DNA of 6,185 bases from Oscillospiraceae bacterium. GTDB lineage: Bacteria; Bacillota; Clostridia; Oscillospirales; Ruminococcaceae. The notes below the pieces were generated by a model. The model had not been told where the DNA came from and did not search any database. It saw only the letters and a list, made by a program, of their open reading frames with translations. The stretch lies in NCBI GenBank assembly GCA_902798675.1, contig CADBXQ010000048.1, positions 1 to 6,185 of the forward strand, in the 5' to 3' direction. Each line of letters opens with the position of its first letter. Within the stretch, counting starts at the first letter, position 1. A program made the translations under genes and the position numbers. Positions 1 through 6,185 of this stretch are shown here, piece after piece.

Positions 1-2
1 CC

Positions 3-770
3 GAAAATTGCATTTTGGCAGGCGGAGTTTTGGAGATTCAAAAGCTGGTTTTATATCAAAATGTTTCAAACATATCCGTTTTTACCGCTTGGGTTGGGGC
101 TGTTGCGATGTTTTTCAACATATATTTTAATCTTGCTGGATATGCAAACATGGCAAGGGGGCTTGGAAAAATGATTGGCTTTGAGCTTCCATTCAACTTT
201 CGCTGTCCAATATCTTCAAATAGCATCACAAATTTTTTTGAACGCTGGAATATATCTTTGCTGTGTTTTACTAAAACATATATCGGAGACTTTTTTAAGC
301 AAAAATCTAAAATTTTAAACATATTTATTGGAGGGTTGATTTATGCGTGGTTTTTTGGAGGGAATATAAATAAATTTGTTGCAGCAATATATTTTATACT
401 CATATTAATTTTTGAAAATCTCGTTTTATTTAAAATATGGAAAAAAATTTCTCTTGTCATTAGAAAATTCACAACATTTATTTTAGTTTTGATTGGAACT
501 GTTTTCATAGCAACAGACTCGCTTTGGGACAGTTTAACATACATTGGAGTTATGTTTGGAGCTAATGGAGTTTTTCTTGACAAATCAACTGCTGTTTTAA
601 CATCCTCATTCATCTCAACTTTTGGGTTATGTTGGATTTTTTCAAGCAAATTTTTTCAAAATAAGTTAGCTGAATTTCAAAAAAAATGTGATAAAATATA
701 TTATCCTTTAAAATTGACGATTATTATCATTTTATTTGTGTTTTCCTGCGCTTTTTGCTTAAATAACTAA
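3..770 (+). CDS. MBOAT family membrane O-acyltransferase (AlgI/DltB-like), C-terminal part, catalytic histidines replaced
   Basis: The reading frame is open to the left edge, so the N-terminal half is outside the window; the TTG at 15 lies inside the gene and is not its start. About 255 residues are visible, against 450-500 for the family. Family landmarks appear in order: the FNLAGYANMARGLGKMIGF stretch (family YFDFSGYSDMAIGLGRMFGF), FPFNF near 185-202, SITNFFERWNISL (family SITEFWRRWHISL) at about 222-257, and a late membrane segment IGTVFIATDSL (family IGWVFFRAxSL). Several hydrophobic helices fit a polytopic membrane protein. Members move acyl groups across the membrane to a periplasmic or extracellular partner that O-acetylates polysaccharide. 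The invariant His of the WHGA motif aligns with Phe (codon 354-356), the RWHIS His is Asn (249-251), and the YHG His is Phe (393-395). The GGNR motif after the RWHIS block is also unrecognisable. Family membership is firm; acyltransferase activity is doubtful. The DHHW partner gene follows after 23 nt. Confidence 0.88.
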   Translation, partial: ENCILAGGVLEIQKLVLYQNVSNISVFTAWVGAVAMFFNIYFNLAGYANMARGLGKMIGFELPFNFRCPISSNSITNFFERWNISLLCFTKTYIGDFFKQKSKILNIFIGGLIYAWFFGGNINKFVAAIYFILILIFENLVLFKIWKKISLVIRKFTTFILVLIGTVFIATDSLWDSLTYIGVMFGANGVFLDKSTAVLTSSFISTFGLCWIFSSKFFQNKLAEFQKKCDKIYYPLKLTIIIILFVFSCAFCLNN

Positions 771-784
771 ATATTTCACAAATT

Positions 785-793
785 AAAGAGAGG
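785..793 (+). promoter_or_regulatory. Shine-Dalgarno region deciding a TTG start
   Basis: The purine run AAAGAGAGG sits directly before two consecutive TTG codons at 794 and 797. No ATG or GTG in frame precedes the membrane anchor. Spacing favours 797 if AAAGAG is the pairing core (6 nt); the GAGG end is only 3 nt from 797. The TTG at 794 would touch the purine run. The choice changes the protein by one residue. Confidence 0.5.
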
Positions 794-1957
794 TTGTTGA
801 AAAAATTGAAGTTTTCACTCATTCAAAAAATATTTATATGCGCATTTTTTACTTTAATAATTTCCTGCTCAACATATCTAATCTTGGATTTTTCCTTCTT
901 CAACAAACGCCAACTGCCTGAATTTAGCTTTCAAAAATTTCTAAAGGGCGAATATCAAGACAGAGTCAACAAATATTTCGCCGAAAACACCTCGTTGGCA
1001 AAATCCGCAACATATTTTAAAACCCATTTTGACATGCTGGCCGGAAAGTCTTTTATTAACGGAATATACATAAATAAATCATCTTTGATTAAAATTCCAA
1101 AATTTCCATCAGTGCAAGACATAAAACGTGTGTCTGAAAAGATTAATCAGTTTTGTTATAAAACAAAACAACCCATATATTCATTAATAATTCCAACAAA
1201 ATCACAAATAAATAATGAACAATTCCTATCATATTCCTTTCAAAACGATGATTTGTGGATTATGGAAAAATATAATGCCAGCCTGGACGACGCAGTCATT
1301 AAATTGGACGCGCTGACTCCTTTGATATATATTAAAGACATGTCAACTTTTTATAAAACAGACAGCAATTTAACTGGATGGGGAGCTTTTTTAGTATATG
1401 CTCACAACATCAAACAGCTGGGATCCAACCCTTGCAGCATTTCGCAATTTAACATCCAGCACATTGTTTCCAATTTTTATGGAAAGCTATTCGACAAAAC
1501 CCTATATTCTGACGTTGCGCCAGACGTTATCGACATTTTTCGTTATAATATATACACAGTTAGCGGCAGCGTTAATCAAATATTTACTGACCACAGTTTT
1601 TCTCGAAGATTCTCACTTGAAGATTTGTCCCAACAACAAAAAACGGATGCCATAAACGTTGTCATGGGAGTGCCGGCTCCAATCAAACATATATCAACTA
1701 ATTCAAAAGACACCGGAAGAATTTTAATTTTTTCAGATCAAAGCATAAATTCTCTAATCCACTTTCTGGCAATACATTACCCAAACATAACAATTGTTGA
1801 CCTGGAAGAAATCAAAAAAGTTGATCATAAACTAAAAAATTCCATACAACAAATAAATTGCTCAGAATATGATCAAGTGTTATTTGCCTATGGGATCGAA
1901 AATTTATCAAATATTGAGCAATTTAACGCTCTAGACATGTTTAATTTAAATCCATAA
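794..1957 (+). CDS. DHHW/AlgJ-like protein, O-acetyltransferase partner with degenerate catalytic triad
   Basis: A 387-residue protein, full length for the Firmicutes DHHW family. Residues about 8-32 form one hydrophobic anchor after a Lys-rich N-terminus; the rest should lie outside the membrane. Family landmarks in order: NGIYINKSSLIK (89-100), the LIIPTKSQI strand (131-139), the FYKTDSNLTGWGAFLVY block (186-202) where family members have YYRTDHHWTSxGAYYAY, NFYGKLFDKT (227-236), and the C-terminal LIFSDQSINSLIHFL block (311-325) where the family has LLIKDSYANxxVPFL. These proteins are SGNH-like transferases that pass acetyl groups from the MBOAT partner to polysaccharide using Asp, His and Ser. 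Here D190 is kept, but the catalytic His position is N192, the neighbouring His is S191, Trp is L193, and the Ser position is Q316. I infer loss of transferase chemistry. IISC at 22-25 resembles a lipobox, so a lipoprotein is possible, but hydrophobicity continues past it. It lies between the MBOAT and YwlG genes on the same strand. Confidence 0.87.
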   Translation: MLKKLKFSLIQKIFICAFFTLIISCSTYLILDFSFFNKRQLPEFSFQKFLKGEYQDRVNKYFAENTSLAKSATYFKTHFDMLAGKSFINGIYINKSSLIKIPKFPSVQDIKRVSEKINQFCYKTKQPIYSLIIPTKSQINNEQFLSYSFQNDDLWIMEKYNASLDDAVIKLDALTPLIYIKDMSTFYKTDSNLTGWGAFLVYAHNIKQLGSNPCSISQFNIQHIVSNFYGKLFDKTLYSDVAPDVIDIFRYNIYTVSGSVNQIFTDHSFSRRFSLEDLSQQQKTDAINVVMGVPAPIKHISTNSKDTGRILIFSDQSINSLIHFLAIHYPNITIVDLEEIKKVDHKLKNSIQQINCSEYDQVLFAYGIENLSNIEQFNALDMFNLNP

Positions 1958-1981
1958 AATAAAAATCAAAGGAGTCTTAAA

Positions 1982-2536
1982 ATGAATTTAAAGCAAATTC
2001 AGCAGCAGTCCAAAGAAATTTTAGCAGAACTTGTTTCAAAATCCAAAGCAAACAACCAAAAAATCCTTGTTGTTGGATGTTCAACAAGCGAAGTTTTGGG
2101 GAAAAAAATCGGAACGGGCTCTGATTTAAACGTTGCAAAAAGCATATTTTTGGGACTTTATGAAATTGCTTTGGAAAATCAGCTGTTTTTGGCAGCACAG
2201 TGCTGCGAACATTTAAACCGCGCAATTGTTGTTGAAGCTGAAGTCGCAAAAAATTTTAATTTGGAAATTGTTAATGTTGTCCCAATTTTAAAAGCTGGCG
2301 GCGCGTTTGCAGCCACATGCTGGGAAAATTTTAAAAGTCCGGTTGCAGTTGAAAAAATTCAAGCAGACTTGGGCCTCGACATAGGCGGGACGCTGATGGG
2401 GATGCATATAAAGCCTGTTGCCGTTCCTTTCAAGCCCTCAATTAGAAATTTGGGATATGCCAATGTTATATGCGCAAGAAGTCGGCCAAAATTTGTTGGC
2501 GGCAGTCGAGCTCAATATGATTTAAATTTATTGTGA
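1982..2536 (+). CDS. ywlG: YwlG/UPF0340 (DUF436, TIGR01440) family protein
   Basis: A 184-residue soluble protein, the usual length of the family. ATG at 1982 is preceded by AAAGGAG (1968-1974) at 7 nt, the best ribosome binding site on this strand, so the start is secure. Recognisable family motifs: VVGCSTSEVLGKKIG (30-44), AAQCCEHLNRAIVVE (71-85), a VPILKAGGAFAA segment (100-111), LDIGGTLMGMHIKPVAVPF (132-150), and a C-terminal RPKFVGGSRAQYD (168-180). There is no signal peptide or membrane helix. The biochemical role of the family is unknown to me; the invariant GCS, CCEH and GMH motifs look like a ligand- or metal-binding site, but that is inference. It follows the DHHW gene by 24 nt with no visible terminator or clear promoter between, so it is probably co-transcribed. 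The gene appears intact, with all family motifs kept, in contrast to its two upstream neighbours. Confidence 0.93.
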   Translation: MNLKQIQQQSKEILAELVSKSKANNQKILVVGCSTSEVLGKKIGTGSDLNVAKSIFLGLYEIALENQLFLAAQCCEHLNRAIVVEAEVAKNFNLEIVNVVPILKAGGAFAATCWENFKSPVAVEKIQADLGLDIGGTLMGMHIKPVAVPFKPSIRNLGYANVICARSRPKFVGGSRAQYDLNLL

Positions 2537-2556
2537 TTATTTTTTAGCGATATCAT

Positions 2557-2598
2557 AAAAAATGTGACTGAACAAAAAATTTTTGAATCAGTCACATT
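2557..2598 (-). terminator. Rho-independent terminator of the minus-strand ABC transporter, at a convergent junction
   Basis: Perfect 11-bp inverted repeat: AATGTGACTGA (2561-2571) and TCAGTCACATT (2588-2598), around a 16-nt A/T-rich loop that can partly pair with itself. Six A on the plus strand at 2557-2562 give a U-run at the 3' side of the hairpin for the minus-strand transcript, 18 nt beyond the transporter stop codon. For the plus-strand operon the same stem is followed by AATTTATAG, not a clean U-run, so termination in that direction would be weaker. Confidence 0.85.
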
Positions 2599-2616
2599 AA
2601 TTTATAGTGTATATTT

Positions 2617-4962
2617 TTATTCTGTTCTCAAAGCCTCAACAGGTTTTTTCCTTGAAGCCATCTTTGCTGGAATAAATCCTGCAAGCCACGTGATTCCAAT
2701 GCTCAAAGCTATTAAAGCAACCACATGAACCGGGCTGACAATAAACAAACTTTTTCCTTCCATCCATTTATTTGTTAAAACATTTCCAGCGATCGACATC
2801 AACCATCCTGCAAAAACTCCCATTACTCCGGCAGCAAAACCGATGATGATGTTTTCTGCGTTAAACAGCCTCGAAACGTCTTTCTTTCTTGCTCCAACGC
2901 TTCGCAAAATTCCGATCTCCTTTGTCCTTTCCAAAACCGAAACATATGTTAAAATAGCAATCATTATCGAAGAAACAATCAACGAAACCGATGTGAACAT
3001 AAGCAAAACCAAAGTCACTTGCATCACAGCTTCGTCTATTCTTTTGCCCAAATCTTGCATTGCGTCTTCAAACAAAATCTTATCCTCATATTCTTTGCCA
3101 TCATTATATTTATTCAAATATTTCTTAATTTTTTCTATGGACTCAGAATCTGTCACATCACATGGAGTTATTGTTATTGACTCTGGAATATCCAAACCAT
3201 TTAAACTTCGAAGAGCATATTCTTTCTCTTTGTCATCTTTAAAAGGCATCCTTGTTAAAACATTTACATCCAACTTCTTTTGAGCCCTAACTATTTTAGA
3301 ATTTATTGCCTCTTTTAAAACATATTCGGTAAGCTTCCTTGTATATCCTATCATCCTCGTTGGAACTCGTTTGCCCCCTTTTTTCGGGCGCACAACTCCA
3401 ACAACCTTTAGGCCCAGAGCATTTTTGCTGTTATACGCTTTGTTATATTCTTCCGGCGCTATCGGCCCAAAATAATCTCCTTGCGCAACATAATATTCAT
3501 CATTTGTAATAACTTTCAAAGTTGTTTTTCCAATCAAATCATTAAAAGAATATGATGTTGATTTATCAAGCCCCAGCATTTCGCGCGTTGAATCGTCAAC
3601 TCGATTATATTCATCCAAAATCAATATAACTTCATCTTTTTCCTTTGGCAGCCGACTGTTTTCCCCCATTAAATCGTATTTTTCAAGAATAGCGCTGTCG
3701 CTCATGTCAAGTTCATACATTAAGCTTTTTCCCTTTAAAAAAGAAATTCCATCAGATTTCTTGCCCAAAACATTTAAATCCGTTCCCATGCCATATTGAA
3801 TATCTCCAACACAATCTTTCAAATCAACCTTCATTTTTTCTAAATAGTCAATATATTCCTTAGTTATTACATTTTCATGGACTGGATTTGAATTTGAAGA
3901 TTTTTTATAATCATCACGATTATATCCATAAACAACGTCCCCATCAGGATATTTTTCAAAGTTTTCAGATGTTCCAGGATCAGCATAGTCTTCTTGCTTT
4001 GCCGACGACAAGCTTTCATAACTGCTATATTGGGAATAGATGCTTATTGACCTGTTCTTCAAACGATCGGACGCTTCACTTTTTAAAAATGATGAAACCC
4101 CGTTAGAAATCGCCAAAGTCAAAGCTATTCCGATGATGCCAATGCTGCCGGCGAATGAGGTCAAAAATGTCCGCCCTTTTTTCGTCTTGAGATTTCCAAA
4201 TGAAATTCCAATTGCTGCAAAAATCGACATAGCAGTCCTTTTAAACCTGGCCAAGACGGCGCCTTGAGAAACTTCTTGCGTGCTAACAGGAGCGCTGTCA
4301 GACTCAATTTCGCCGTCAAGCATTGTTATTATCCTTGAAGAATACTTTTTCGCGATCTCCGCGTTATGTGTGACCATAATGACAAGTTTTTCTTTGGAAA
4401 TTTCTTTAAGTATGTCCATGATTTGGACGCTGGTTTTGCTGTCAAGAGCGCCAGTTGGCTCGTCCGCAAGGATTATTTCAGGATCATTCACCAAAGCTCT
4501 CGCGATCGCAACCCTTTGCATTTGGCCTCCCGAAAGCTGGTTTGGCTTTTTGCCAATCTGATCCCTAAGTCCAACGTTTTCCAAAGCTTTTTTGGCTCTT
4601 CTTTTCCTCTCCGATTTGGAAATTCCAGACAAAGTCAGCGCAACTTCAACATTTTGCAAAATAGTTTGATGGGATATTAAATTATAGTTTTGGAAAACAA
4701 AGCCTATGCAATTGTTGCGATATGCATCCCAGTCGGGGGTTTTGAAAGCCCTTGTCGATTTTCCTTTAACAACCAAGTCTCCATCATCATATCCATCCAG
4801 CCCCCCAATGACATTTAAAAGCGTCGTTTTTCCGCTTCCTGACGGCCCCAAAACTGAAACAAAGCCGCTTGGACCAAAATTTATTGAAATATTTTTTAAG
4901 GCTGTGATGTTTTCTCCAACATAATATGTTTTTTTGATGTTTTTTAATTCTAACAAACTCAA
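2617..4962 (-). CDS. MacB-type ABC exporter, fused ATPase and FtsX-like permease
   Basis: A 781-residue fusion. Residues 1-225 are an ABC ATPase with every key motif: Walker A GPSGSGKT (39-46), Q-loop Q91, signature LSGGQ (143-147), Walker B IILADE (163-168), D-loop GALD, and switch H199. Helix 1 is at about 266-288, then an extracytoplasmic domain of about 350 residues (290-645), then three helices (about 650-675, 703-727, 745-765) with the FtsX-family stretch ERTKEIGILRSVGARKKDV and a C-terminal PVEALRTE. This four-helix layout is that of MacB, which works as a dimer and pushes periplasmic or surface substrates such as peptides out by mechanotransmission. The ATPase-first order is like MacB, but the protein is longer than E. 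coli MacB (about 650), mostly in the outer domain. BceB-type permeases have ten helices and do not fit. The substrate cannot be predicted. The start is a TTG (4962, or 4956) behind a strong Shine-Dalgarno. A paralogue lies 219 nt upstream. Confidence 0.95.
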   Translation of the reverse strand: MSLLELKNIKKTYYVGENITALKNISINFGPSGFVSVLGPSGSGKTTLLNVIGGLDGYDDGDLVVKGKSTRAFKTPDWDAYRNNCIGFVFQNYNLISHQTILQNVEVALTLSGISKSERKRRAKKALENVGLRDQIGKKPNQLSGGQMQRVAIARALVNDPEIILADEPTGALDSKTSVQIMDILKEISKEKLVIMVTHNAEIAKKYSSRIITMLDGEIESDSAPVSTQEVSQGAVLARFKRTAMSIFAAIGISFGNLKTKKGRTFLTSFAGSIGIIGIALTLAISNGVSSFLKSEASDRLKNRSISIYSQYSSYESLSSAKQEDYADPGTSENFEKYPDGDVVYGYNRDDYKKSSNSNPVHENVITKEYIDYLEKMKVDLKDCVGDIQYGMGTDLNVLGKKSDGISFLKGKSLMYELDMSDSAILEKYDLMGENSRLPKEKDEVILILDEYNRVDDSTREMLGLDKSTSYSFNDLIGKTTLKVITNDEYYVAQGDYFGPIAPEEYNKAYNSKNALGLKVVGVVRPKKGGKRVPTRMIGYTRKLTEYVLKEAINSKIVRAQKKLDVNVLTRMPFKDDKEKEYALRSLNGLDIPESITITPCDVTDSESIEKIKKYLNKYNDGKEYEDKILFEDAMQDLGKRIDEAVMQVTLVLLMFTSVSLIVSSIMIAILTYVSVLERTKEIGILRSVGARKKDVSRLFNAENIIIGFAAGVMGVFAGWLMSIAGNVLTNKWMEGKSLFIVSPVHVVALIALSIGITWLAGFIPAKMASRKKPVEALRTE
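2629..2684. repeat. Direct repeat copy A1 shared by the two transporter genes (C-terminus)
   Basis: These 56 bp match 5194-5249 with two adjacent mismatches; the first 38 bp are identical, including third codon positions. They encode the last helix end and the C-terminal tail, including KMASRKKPVEAL, of both ABC exporters. Confidence 0.9.
2935..2982. repeat. Direct repeat copy B1 shared by the two transporter genes (permease helix)
   Basis: These 48 bp match 5509-5556 with two mismatches. They encode the conserved permease helix SSIMIAILTYVSV in both genes. DNA identity at silent positions exceeds that of the surrounding permease sequence. Confidence 0.85.
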
Positions 4963-4966
4963 CTCT

Positions 4967-4972
4967 CTCCTC
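4967..4972 (-). promoter_or_regulatory. Shine-Dalgarno of the complete ABC exporter, deciding a TTG start
   Basis: On the minus strand GAGGAG is followed by AGAG and then TTG (4962), a spacing of 4 nt; a second in-frame TTG at 4956 gives 10 nt. No ATG or GTG is available before the ATPase domain begins, so a TTG start is required. Which of the two is used cannot be settled from the sequence and alters only two residues. Confidence 0.7.
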
Positions 4973-5103
4973 TTTATAAATATTAATACTAAAATTTTTC
5001 ATAACACAAACATAAATCCGAAATATTCATTAATTAAATGCTCAAGCCAAATATATTCAAAATAGCAGCACCTCATTTTTCGAGCAAATGTTATGTCAAT
5101 CCG

Positions 5104-5132
5104 ATTTTAACAAAAAAATTCTTAAAAGTCAA
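5104..5132 (-). promoter_or_regulatory. Sigma-A-type promoter with extended -10 for the complete ABC exporter
   Basis: Read on the minus strand: -35 TTGACT (5132-5127), a 17-nt spacer, and -10 TAAAAT (5109-5104), each one base from consensus. TG at 5112-5111 plus one base precedes the -10, giving an extended -10. Transcription would start near 5097, about 50 nt after this position from the stop codon of the upstream paralogue, leaving a leader of about 135 nt. The rest of the 219-nt gap (4963-5181) is A/T-rich; I see no ORF and no recognisable riboswitch in it. Confidence 0.72.
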
Positions 5133-5138
5133 GGACTT
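5126..5138. repeat. Small dyad overlapping the -35 element
   Basis: AAGTC and GACTT arms (5126-5130, 5134-5138) around a 3-nt centre overlap the -35 TTGACT of the exporter promoter. It could be an operator half-site pair, or, as RNA from the upstream gene, a short weak hairpin. The arms are only 5 bp, so chance is possible. Confidence 0.35.
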
Positions 5139-5181
5139 ATTTTTACATTTTCTGGATTAATTATCACATTTCGGCAAGATT

Positions 5182-6185
5182 CTACTCGGTTCGCAAAGCC
5201 TCAACAGGTTTTTTCCTTGAAGCCATCTTTGACGGAATAAATCCTGCAATAACCGTGATAACAACGCTCAAAACTATTAACAAAACGGCATGCAATGGAT
5301 CTAGAACAAAATAGCTGTCACCCTCTTCCCCTTCCATCATTGAAGTCATCAAGGGGTTCAAAACAACCGTTAAAAGCAATGTTGAAACAATTCCGATGAC
5401 TCCAGAAATAAATCCAATAATGCTTGTTTCTGCTTTGAAAAGCCTTGAAACATCTCTTTTTCTGGCGCCAATGCTTCTCAAAATTCCAATTTCCTTTGTT
5501 CTTTCCATAACCGAAACATATGTTAAAATCGCAATCATTATCGATGAAACAATCAAAGATATTGCGGAAAATGAAATCAAAACCCCTGTGATTGTGCTAG
5601 TTGTTTGCTGTATGGATGACATAGTTTGAGCGCCAAAATCTTCAAATCTTATTTTGTCTTTTTCATTTTTTCCTGCATTGTATTCATTCAAATATGAAAC
5701 GATCTCTTTAGAGCCTTTTGCGCTTGCGGGATATATTGACATTTCGCTCGGAAGTTCTCTTCCCCCAAGCTCGCGAATGGCCTGTTCTTTTTCAGACTCA
5801 TTTTTAAATTTAACGTTTGTTAAAACATTAAAATCACTGTTTTTCTGGGCCGAAACAATCTTTGATTTTAGCGAATTTTCAATCAAGTAGTCAGAGAATT
5901 GATCCGTGTGAGCTATTCCGCTTCGCACAACATTACCTGCATATTCGAAGTCTTTTTTGACCCGAACCACTCCAACAACTTTTAAGTCAAACATTTTTCC
6001 GCTATTATATAGCTTTTGGCGTTGTTGGCTGTCAATTGGCTCAAAAATACCGTCTTTTTTAACATAGTAATCATCATTATTTGCAACTTTCATAATGGTT
6101 TTTCCAATTAAATCATCTGTTGATTTAACGTCATCCTTGTTAATTCCCAGTATATCCAGAACGGATTTATCAATGCGATTATATC
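5182..6185 (-). CDS. Second MacB-type ABC exporter, C-terminal part (paralogue of the neighbour)
   Basis: The frame is open to the right edge: it continues upstream of the ATG at 6093 through YNRIDKSVLDILGINKDD and DLIGKTIMKV, which match EYNRVDDSTREMLGLDKS and DLIGKTTLKV in the neighbouring exporter (residues 451-484). So that ATG is internal and the ATPase and first helix must lie beyond the window. The 333 visible residues cover the end of the extracytoplasmic domain, a helix with SLIVSSIMIAILTYVSV (identical in the neighbour), the ERTKEIGILRSIGARKRDV cytoplasmic loop, two more helices, and a tail KMASRKKPVEALRTE identical to the neighbour. The outer domain is clearly more diverged than the helices, which suggests a different substrate or partner. 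Stop codon TAG at 5182. No convincing terminator follows, so read-through into the next exporter gene is possible. No frameshift is seen in the visible part. Confidence 0.93.
   Translation of the reverse strand, partial: YNRIDKSVLDILGINKDDVKSTDDLIGKTIMKVANNDDYYVKKDGIFEPIDSQQRQKLYNSGKMFDLKVVGVVRVKKDFEYAGNVVRSGIAHTDQFSDYLIENSLKSKIVSAQKNSDFNVLTNVKFKNESEKEQAIRELGGRELPSEMSIYPASAKGSKEIVSYLNEYNAGKNEKDKIRFEDFGAQTMSSIQQTTSTITGVLISFSAISLIVSSIMIAILTYVSVMERTKEIGILRSIGARKRDVSRLFKAETSIIGFISGVIGIVSTLLLTVVLNPLMTSMMEGEEGDSYFVLDPLHAVLLIVLSVVITVIAGFIPSKMASRKKPVEALRTE
5194..5249. repeat. Direct repeat copy A2 (C-terminus)
   Basis: Partner of 2629-2684, same orientation, 2565 bp away, two mismatches in 56 bp. 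It lies in the 3' end of the upstream exporter gene. Confidence 0.9.
5509..5556. repeat. Direct repeat copy B2 (permease helix)
   Basis: Partner of 2935-2982, same orientation, 2574 bp away, two mismatches in 48 bp. The 9-bp difference from the spacing of the other repeat pair reflects a three-codon length difference in the loop between the last two helices. Confidence 0.85.

Noticed and set aside
15..17. TTG at 15 as the start of the MBOAT gene
   Set aside because: The frame is open to the left edge and the homologous region begins in the middle of the family, so the gene is truncated by the window rather than short.
857..868. IISC as a lipobox making the DHHW protein a lipoprotein
   Set aside because: The hydrophobic segment continues after the Cys, and family members normally have an uncleaved membrane anchor; kept only as an alternative.
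2843..3283. Plus-strand ORFs within 2843-4924 and 5396-5890, and minus-strand ORFs within 56-649 and 1977-2249
   Set aside because: All lie opposite well-supported genes, have no family resemblance that I can see, and are explained as shadows of the coding strand.
5028..5040. CATTAATTAAATG near-palindrome in the exporter leader
   Set aside because: The perfect core is only the 8-bp TTAATTAA, expected by chance in A/T-rich DNA; no partner site was seen.
5038..5089. TGCTC / GAGCA inverted repeat as a leader riboswitch or attenuator
   Set aside because: Five base pairs across a long loop and no U-run or conserved riboswitch motif.
5094..5099. TTGACA on the minus strand as a second -35
   Set aside because: A perfect -35 hexamer, but no acceptable -10 is found 16-18 nt downstream (sequences there read like ATGAGG).
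6091..6093. ATG at 6093 (minus) as the start of a short permease gene
   Set aside because: The upstream codons in frame continue the homology with the neighbouring exporter up to the window edge, so the Met is internal.

Overview
The window looks like part of a low-GC Bacillota chromosome, probably a clostridial relative. The reasons are the strongly A/T-biased codons, purine-rich Shine-Dalgarno sequences, at least two likely TTG starts, a YwlG/UPF0340 gene, an MBOAT + DHHW gene pair, and Firmicutes-style transporters that fuse an ABC ATPase to a MacB-type permease. The genus cannot be told from the sequence.

Left part, plus strand (1-2536): three genes lie head to tail with gaps of about 24 nt, so they are probably one operon whose promoter is left of the window. 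They are the C-terminal part of an MBOAT (AlgI/DltB-like) membrane O-acyltransferase, a DHHW/AlgJ-like protein with one membrane anchor, and a YwlG/UPF0340 protein. The first two are the usual partners of a surface polysaccharide O-acetylation system. Here both keep the family fold signatures and full reading frames, but both have lost the residues that define catalysis: the MBOAT histidines are Phe/Asn, and in the DHHW protein the His and Ser of the Asp-His-Ser triad are Asn and Gln. This coordinated loss is the most interesting observation in the window.

Middle (2537-2616): a convergent junction with an 11-bp perfect stem. The A-run on its left becomes a U-run for the minus-strand transcript, so it works best as the terminator of the transporter gene.

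Right part, minus strand (2617-6185): two tandem paralogous ABC exporter genes. The downstream one (2617-4962) is complete: ATPase, one membrane helix, a large outside domain and three C-terminal helices. The upstream one (5182 to the window edge) shows only the outer-domain end and the C-terminal permease. The two share patches of nearly identical DNA. The 219-nt gap between them carries a good sigma-A promoter with an extended -10, a small dyad over its -35, and a leader of about 135 nt, so the complete transporter can be expressed separately from its paralogue.

No RNA gene, CRISPR array, insertion sequence or phage gene was seen.
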